Origin: Trichoderma breve
Lineage: Eukaryota; Ascomycota; Sordariomycetes; Hypocreales; Hypocreaceae
DNA length: 64,000 bases
Assembly: GCF_028502605.1 (NCBI RefSeq)
Contig: NC_079232.1
Coordinates: forward strand, 5,270,001 to 5,334,000
Reading direction: 5' to 3'
Made by a program: the position numbers and the translations under genes
Notes under the pieces: model-generated
The model's input: only the letters and a program-made list of their open reading frames with translations
Told to the model about the DNA's origin: nothing
Databases searched by the model: none
In this document: piece by piece, positions 56,349 through 64,000 of the stretch
How positions within the stretch are numbered: the stretch's first letter is position 1
How the letters are laid out: each line of letters begins with the position of its first letter

Positions 56349-59300
56349 TGTTTCGTCGAAATCCCAATGGGGATTAGCTAGATGGCTAAGATCTGAGAAA
56401 TAAGAGGGCAGCGGCCTCTGACGATGGCCGTTGTGGCCGAAGTCCCACGGCGCGCGAGCAAGCGGGAAGGGTTGATCCTTGTCGGCAGACCAGAACAGCT
56501 ATACCCGCAAGTGCGTATGTATGGACGGCAGAGAAGCGCGACGGTCACCAGCGTGGGCCAGTCAGCGCAATCCGCATACAGAAAAGGGCCGGTGCTGCAC
56601 AAGCACGAGTACGTTATAAGAGGTCGGCTGCGGGTAGCTGGCTGGGTTCGAGGACGAAGTGGATCAGATTGTGTATCGCGCCAGCCACAGCCTGGGTTCG
56701 AGAGCACCGAATGAGGGATAGCGGTAGCCGACTGTTGAAGATCGAGATAATATTTCGAAATAGCGAACGGAGGCAAAGCGAGGCTTCCAAACCCCGGTGC
56801 GATATAGCAGCTAGTTGGACTAACGGTTAGGAAATGCCATCTCTGGAGGGCTTTAAACAAGCCTGCGGCTAACTGGTTGGCCGGGGAGAGAAAGGGGTGC
56901 GGAGGTTGCTTACAGCAATGGCGGCAGATAACGAAGGATAGGTAGCCAGCAACTCAAAAGCCCGGTTCAAAGAGACTCGACCAAGACCCGGGGATGGTGG
57001 GACAAGAGGGCTGAAGGTGATAAGTGGACGGATGGGAAATTATCTGGGGTTTCCGTAGGACAGGACGTGTGGGCGGAGTCGAGACGAATGGGAACAAGCA
57101 TACACGGAAAGACCACGCGCTGATTTGCTGCTCGAATGATGAACTCCAAAAAAAAGGAAAGGAAAAAAAAAAAATAGCCTTGGGGGGGCGTGTATTCGGA
57201 TAGCCGATCGGAATTATGTGATGCGTACAGGTAAAAGAGACTGGCGCGAAGGCGTGGATGGCGATTCTGCGTTTCTGCACGGCTACGCGAGACGGCCGAC
57301 AGGGTGTATGAGAGCGAGCGAATGGATATTGCCGGATCAAATGGGGGCGCGCCAAGGGGAAAGCGAATGGCCCAGCAGTCAAGCACGTCCGACCCCAGCC
57401 CAGCTGAGAGAAGAGGAGATGGAGTTCTGTCGGTAGGAGGCGGATTGGATTAGTCGCGGTGGTAAGTACAGGTAGCAGCAGCTGGAGCTGAGGTGGGCGG
57501 AGAAACCGTCTGTCTGGTCTGGTTAGCAAGATGGGAGACGTCAATGACTAAAGAAAAAAAAACTTGGAAAAAAAAAACGACAAGGTACGAGTACGTGGTC
57601 AGGGCGATCAGTGGAAGGGGGGCGGAACATGAGGTCTCAATGCCATCACTCACTGGACTGGACTCGCAGTGCTGTAATTCAGCAGCCTGGCCTGCTACAA
57701 AGGCCCGCCGTTCCGCACTCCCGGAGCTCCCTGCGGCCTAACAATGGAGCCCTAAAAGTGGCCTGGATGGTGATACCGATAATGCTTGGAAGGATGTGGC
57801 GCAGACCAAGAAAATGGATTTTTTTTTCTTGTCCCGTCTTGGAAAACCCAACGCCGAATAAAAAAGGGGGAAAGGGCAGAGCAAAGCAGAGCAGAGGGAG
57901 AGATGAAGAAGGGAAGAAAATTTTGAAAGGATTCTTCAAGATTGCTGACTTCTTGGAGGGAGAGAGAAAAGAACGAATGCAAAGCCAGCCGTACAGATGG
58001 TACGACACTGACAGCACGTACCAAGAACTGCCAACATGTACTCGTACATGTGCTACTTACAATTAACGTCCTGCAACAATGAGGCCAAGCAAAAGTCGTA
58101 TGCCGGATTCTCAATTAATGTCTTGTCGGCCACTGCCTAATTCCAAGACCGGGCGTGCATGCAGTGCAAGTACCTGTACTCGGACGTTTGCGTGCTTGCG
58201 GAGCCTTCGGCCGCGCGGAATTGGATCAATGCTAGCACAAACACAGGATTCCAGCATGCCTCGGGAGCTGCGGCGTCAGGGGGGAGCCTGGACGGGTCCT
58301 CCTTGGATCCCCTATTTTACTTCAATGATCCCGCGGTATTCGTACAGGTACCTCAACAGTATTGCTCAAGCCAGGGCAGCGTGAGGTCGTGTCGCGAATA
58401 GTACGAGTACAGGCGACAAGGAGTGAGCGCTGGTCAAGCTCCCATGTACCTCTTATCGCGATGGACTTCGTAGGTGGCAGCAGATGGACGATGGTCTAAG
58501 CCCAACAGACTCGGAGGCTTTTGCTGGCTGATGCGAGGCCGAATTAATGTAGCCGCAGATGTGTGCTTAATCGCTGCTGTCGTTCAACACACTGCTTAGA
58601 CTAGATAGCAGTACGAGTACCTAGGTAGCCAACAGCAAATCAGTACAGTACTCGATTGCTGCCGCAAAGATCAGCATATGCTGTGCCGTACCGCAGCTGT
58701 AAGAGATCAAAAACAGTTGGATGGCTCAATCTAAAGCGTGGGGCACCGGCAACGCACAGCTGCAGCCGTGTATCGAGGCCTGGAGCCTGTCTGTCAGCTC
58801 GCAGTCAAACAGAGCTGCCCTAAGTGGAAGTCTCGCGACATCAGCCGCCCTCGGAAATGCGGACGGCAACAGGGCGCTAAAGGGAGAGGGAGAGGCCCGA
58901 GTCGAGTCTGCGGAATGAATGAGAAAGATGGCGGCGGGGGAAATGAGGCAAAGGGAGGACACAGTTTGTACGAGCATGATATAGTCAAAAGCAAATTGAA
59001 TGGGTTCCTGCGAGGCGCAAGAATACGAGTACTGCTAATCAGATACGAGGTCATGAGCTTATATTGTCTATGCGCTGGAGACGGGGCACAACCGCACACA
59101 GCACCACCTCCCAACAACTCAACTCCGCCAACTACTGTGTTTTTCGTTATCGTGTATATGAGGGGTAAATATTGAATTTGAGCATTTATTATCAAGTCTG
59201 AAACCATTGTGGAAATATGTATATACTTGCTCCGTGTCCAGTCCTTTGGTTATTTGTGGCAATCTGCAAGGCAGCTTGCAGATGCATGTGCACGTACCTA

Positions 59301-60454
59301 TCCATGAATCCTTCACAGCTGCCCAAGCGCAACTCTCTCTGCTTCATACTAAAGGATCGCCCCAACGCATTGATGGAATGCATTACCAAGGCGGCATTGG
59401 ACGATTCAAATCCAGATACTTACTATCTTGATATTTGCACCGCCATACCTGGCCGTTAGCACCCAATTCGACGTTGGATTACGAGTATATGCAGTGCCAC
59501 ATGCAGCAATTTTACGAATTGACTTTTGCCAGCGTCACCAGGAGGCGCGGGCACTAAAAACCAACGCCGTACAATGGCCGGTTACACCGCACGCCACCTC
59601 TTGGTGACATTCTAGCGACGGCCCGCTTACCCAAAATCAAGCCCCATTCGGCCACAAAAGTGACACGAGCACCACGTATACCGAGAGTACTACATTGACC
59701 TCTCGCGGTCGCCAGGGCACTCGAAACTCTAAGGCTTCATTATCTTGGGCACGGCTGCTTCCGAAAGAGACAGATCAGTTCATATCCCCTCAATTTTTAA
59801 ATATTGCATTTTCCAGCGGCATCCGCATGTGGTCGACAAGTACAGATACAAGCACCAACAGCGTCGCATTCGCGGGGTTTTCTCTCCGCTGGGCCAATCA
59901 GAAATCCGGGAGCCCGCGCAGTTACATCCATTGAACTTGATCCTCCTCGACGGATTCGTCAGCTGCTATGTACAACTTAGTAGATCAATAGTTGGCTCTT
60001 GGGGAGTTTAAAACATCCACAGCCATGCTCTTATTGATGCAGGGCTGTCCGTAAGACGGGATAAGCTTTCCAAGATTGCATTTCTTTTCCAGTCAGCTTC
60101 TCGACGAATTGGAGCCTTATCCACCCCTGCCCCAGTTCTCAAGCCCCCTGCTCTTTGGTTCGGTAGGGAAGAAAGCACAAGACACGGGAGGGAGATAGAG
60201 AGAGGGGAGAGGCTGCTGAGAAGCGTCTAGTTGAAGTTTCTACAAGTCAATTAGCCGCTTGGGGCGCTCCGTGGCTTTACTTTCTTCTTCTTTTCCATTT
60301 TTACGCCGTACCAAACTCCGCAGCCTTGCTTGTTCCTGTTGCAGTCTGTTTGGTACCTTGATAGTGGGGACATTTCACGGAGAGGCCGGAAGAAGCCACA
60401 ACATCTCCATTCACATGCCGCGTTCGGCTACTGAGCAAAGTGGGAAAGGAAGAG

Positions 60455-60485
<31 letters not shown>

Positions 60486-63400
60486 CTTGTGCGTATACGC
60501 GGAGTCAAAGTTTGTGCCTTGGGTCCGAGGAGGCCCCAAAAATAATATCGATTGATCTATCTGAGCTGTAGCATCACAAGGCTGAGTGTAGAAGGCTTTG
60601 CCCCCTATTAGGTGCATGTATATAAAAGACCAAGGGACAATTACGAAATGCAGCGCAATGCCATCATCGTCATGGAAAGGTACCAGCATATTGGTGAGAA
60701 ACTTTATAGAGCAGCAAGTACCTTGGTTAGGTGGTCGGCAATCCTCAGCACCCCGAACGCTTCAGTCTTGCGCGGCCCCCGCATAAAAACTGGGAAAGAG
60801 GAAATTGCCGTTTCAACAGACATGCATTAGCTCGGGGAGTCGTCAGCTATCCATGGCATCATAGGTCTGTAACTTCACTTCACTAGCACCAACTACTCTC
60901 ACGATTAAGAGTGTGGTCTCTTTATATTTAGCACACATGAAATTGCAATCGTCGTGCGCCAAGTGCCACTGATAAGGGCGCGAGATGCTCCCAGTGGATG
61001 ACCTGTAATATCGAATGTGCATGGGCTTGGCAGGATCTCGTTAGAACCTGTTTGCACCTGGCCATCGGGATTCATTCCAATGCTGCCATTGGCAGTTGTC
61101 AACCAAGGTAGTTGAATCAATTACATGGGGTGTGCGTTTTGAAGAAGAAGGAGGAGGTGCTGCTGCTGCTGCTGGAAAGTGCAACGTAGCACGTTACCAG
61201 GGCGCACAGAAAGGAAAAAAGAAAATACAAAGTTACGTGGGAACTTAAGTTACTAGCAGTACCTCTGTACAAAGCTACAGCCACCTAGAAGACTACAGCT
61301 AACAGCTTGTCGAATTTCTCTTCGCCTAAACCTACGCGAAAGAGGAACGCAACGGAGCCACAACAAAAAGAGCCACCAGAACAGCTCAGTCGAGTCAATG
61401 CGCTGTCAATTGGCCTGGGACTGCTTAGATCGATTTCGATCCAGCGACTATGTGCAAAACAGGCAAAGCGACGCATCCACACCACGAGATACCCCCCTGA
61501 AATCCTCGAGGCCGGCCACCTTTGACAGCCCTTCTGTCGGACACTTCCCATGGAGCATCCACTCTACATGACACAGGCTACGGGAGCAAAGTGACCGGCT
61601 GGTGGCCTCTTGTCCAATTCATGACGACAGTTTCTTCATTTGCCGGCATTGCTGCGGGCTCGCGCTACGGGGCCACGGAGCCTCTGCTGTGCTGGCGCTT
61701 TACTCGTCCTTGGATGGCGGCAAGCAGATGCAGGTACGGAATTTGATACGGAGAAAACACTGCCTGCCTTACCCGTCTCCATTGCCCGGCCCGAGTCTCG
61801 ACCAGGGTGCATTTCCTTATCATTCATGGTCGGAATACTGCCTATTTGATCCAATTGCTTGTTGTACGGAGTACACGTTATACTGCACTCGTACGAGTAC
61901 ACCCGTCCGGGGCACGGAAACCGGAGCATTACCACCGAGCAGCACATGTGATCGATGGCTTCCGTTGGCTTAGCGACGGAGGCTTACTGTACAGAGGAAC
62001 AACGCGCTCGCTATCGCACATGCCATGCGAAAATCTGCCATCCATAACTTGGCTCCCATTGAAGCTAGGAAGAGAGATTGAGAGAGCCATTGATAGGTAT
62101 TCAGTCGACGGGGAATATATCTGATCATGTCACAATGATGACCGTAGTACGCAGCTCTCGTTACAAAAGAGCACTGCCATGACATGAACCCCACTCGGCC
62201 TCGTCTTGTCTCTGCCATTGACTGCTGGCAAGACGCAAACTACAAATGACTGCTTCCACAGAGCACAATGGTGCATATCTGCTTGTATTGACAAGGTCTG
62301 CAATATCTTGGCAAGCTTGGCTATACGCAACCCCCTTGAAAAGACCCAGGGGAAAAAGCGGCTCCCCCTGTCGATCACCTAGGATCCTCCTCAGCCGCTT
62401 CTATGATCTACCAAGTTGTACGCTGGCCCGTGTTAGATCTGATTCTGCGTACTGGTCGACGGCCCGGCCAGAAGCCCATCTAGTGGCGGTGCTTTAGCAC
62501 TGGTATTGGTATTGGTACTTTCAACACCCGCATTGACGTACTTTGAATTAACTCACCGTTGGTAAATACCTCTGCAACCTATGCGATACCGCTTTTCTGG
62601 TCTCGGATCCGAAATAGTCGTGGGATGCAATTTTAAGATTGAACTGCTAGGAAGAAGCCACCTTTTACAAGAATCAGACGAACCAAAAGTCTTCGCTGCT
62701 GTGGATGGTTTCATGATGTACAACTGCACTCCAGGGTATCATACGCTCATGATGTCTGAGCCTCGTCTTTATGCAACTCAGCGGACGCTTTCGCCAGCCA
62801 TCCAATCGTTTATCGATCAGAGCCTCCTCCTATGGCATCAACGACAATATTACTCCTACGTAGGATGTGAGTTTTGAGGATAGGCCTCTACTCCTCATGA
62901 GAGATCTAATGAGTGTTTGCCCTCTGTGATATTTATGCTGGCGTCGCCTGCCCACTCGATGGCTATGACTCACTAAGATCACCAGCTACTACTAAACTTC
63001 TGCCATTGTCTCACAGCCAAAAGTTTCGCTCAATCATAAAAGAGTGGTTATGATTCAACCTTATTTGAATACTTCGTATGGCCGAAACTCATTACCTCTA
63101 TAACGTGTGTCTCTGCGCAATAAGCTCATCATATCGTCTTCTCTTATCCATGCGTCAATGGTTATGTTTCCGGTTGTTTTCTCATCATCGATCCTGTCTC
63201 CCGGTGGATTTCTCCTCGATGATGCTGTTTCACGGTTGTCTTCTGGAGAAGTTTCGGTTTCCTTTCTATGTGCAACACGACACAAGCAACTCAGACTCAG
63301 CGAAAACTCCATGCTCACGCCGAGTGCCGTCTTGAGAGTGTTTTTTTTCCCGGAGCGATTGTTGCGGAACACGATGCCCAGAGAGACCTGGAAGCTCCAC

Positions 63401-63530
63401 GAGAGAGCTGATATAACATGTTCCGCGAGTGGAAGGCTTCAGTGGCACTATAAATGTTGAATGTCAACTGGCTCGAAGCTGTCCAACTGCTGGGATTTAG
63501 GACTTGGCTTTTCATCGATCACGACACAAA
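56349..63530. other. 7.2-kb stretch without a recognisable gene
   Basis: No frame reads as a known protein. The first 1-1.5 kb are probably promoter and leader of the reductase-like gene. Between 57.5 and 62 kb there are many GTACGAGTAC-type palindromes (near 57586, 58036, 58400, 58611, 59024, 61895) and a TACGGAGTACAC near 61865. A 29-base A run lies at 60455-60483. A short (GCT)n run is near 61160. Confidence 0.5.
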
Positions 63531-63720
63531 AAGACAGGAAATCTCGAAAACAGGAAATCTCGAAGACAAGAAATCTCGAAGACAAGGAATCTCGAAGACA
63601 AGGAATCTCGAAGACAAGAAATCTCGAAGACAAGAAATCTCGAAGACAAGAAATCTTGAAGACAAGAAATCTTGAAGACAAGAAATCTTGAAGACAAGAA
63701 ATCTCGAAGATAAGAAACCT
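63531..63720. repeat. 16-bp minisatellite, about 12 copies
   Basis: The unit AGACAAGAAATCTCGA repeats about twelve times with small changes (GGAATC, ATCTTGA). It runs from AAGACAGGAA at the left to AAGATAAGAAACCT at the right. Since 16 is not a multiple of 3 and no frame meets a stop, all three plus frames and all minus frames are open through it. Confidence 0.93.
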
Positions 63721-64000
63721 CCAATACATTCACGTGTAACGATTTGGGACATAATATCTCGGGCTTGATTCATATATTCCAACCTGAACAGAGCCAAAGA
63801 ACTTGCTGGCCCCCTTCCTCTAACTCTATTGAGAGTGTACGACGAGACATGCAGTAGACATGCATGACACTATGGCGAATACAGAAGACTGTGAATTATG
63901 CTGAGAGTTGTTTCACTCGCCACGAGTCAATCAAGCTCGTGACCTGATCATATGTCTCCAATCTATATCTCTGGTTGTGGTTTATGACTGGTTCAAACTA

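Noticed and set aside
63061..63372. 103-residue minus-strand frame ending NEFRPYEVFK
   Set aside because: It is the most protein-like frame in the last 7 kb, but I found no start context, partner exon or family; the plus strand is open as well.
1..64000. CRISPR array, rRNA genes or prokaryotic operons
   Set aside because: The only regular repeats are short minisatellites without unique spacers, and the gene structure is plainly eukaryotic.

Overview
The window is nuclear DNA of a filamentous ascomycete (Pezizomycotina). Protein similarity recalled from memory points to Sordariomycetes, probably Hypocreales; this was not tested by a search. The evidence is compact genes with many short GT-AG introns (57-120 bp, several with CTAAC/CTAAT-type branch sites), long untranslated flanks, no operons, and a set of typical eukaryotic housekeeping genes. 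I reconstructed exon joins by hand and checked that phases and lengths agree. I found 15 intact protein genes (one runs off the left edge), one broken gene, one small gene remnant and one degenerate inverted duplication.

Left part (1-23.9 kb). A partial fungal gene with Tudor/agenet-like repeats (minus) lies divergent to a SET+MYND lysine methyltransferase-like gene (plus). A frame-broken gene follows at 4.6-5.9 kb. Next come the vacuolar TRP channel YVC1 (plus), a small mitochondrial protein (minus), eIF1A (plus), the WASP/Las17 actin nucleation promoter (minus), a 65-residue hydrophilic protein (minus) and the XPF/Rad1 repair endonuclease (plus).

Middle part (23.9-49.2 kb). A repeat-rich patch (24.0-25.4 kb) carries a 19-bp minisatellite and a 151-bp hairpin like a MITE. 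After it come a 73-residue membrane protein with an N-myristoylation signature, the mitochondrial Mg2+ channel MRS2 (with GAN instead of the usual GMN), an F-box protein and a Pho85-type (PCL) cyclin. An 8.8-kb stretch with no recognisable gene follows. Then the DEAD-box mRNA export helicase SUB2 lies divergent to the RNase P/MRP subunit RPR2.

Right part (49.2-64 kb). An AT-rich degenerate patch (49.3-51.3 kb) holds an inverted duplication and a minisatellite related to the one at 24 kb. Then come the tiny DASH kinetochore subunit gene HSK3 and a ketopantoate-reductase-like protein with a long disordered tail. The last 7.6 kb have no recognisable gene and end in a 16-bp minisatellite.

The genes do not form a cluster with one function. 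Transcription/RNA (SUB2, RPR2, eIF1A), cytoskeleton and division (WASP, HSK3, cyclin), ion homeostasis (YVC1, MRS2) and repair (XPF) genes lie side by side, as is normal in such genomes. No defence system, secondary-metabolite cluster, CRISPR array, rRNA gene or convincing tRNA gene was seen.
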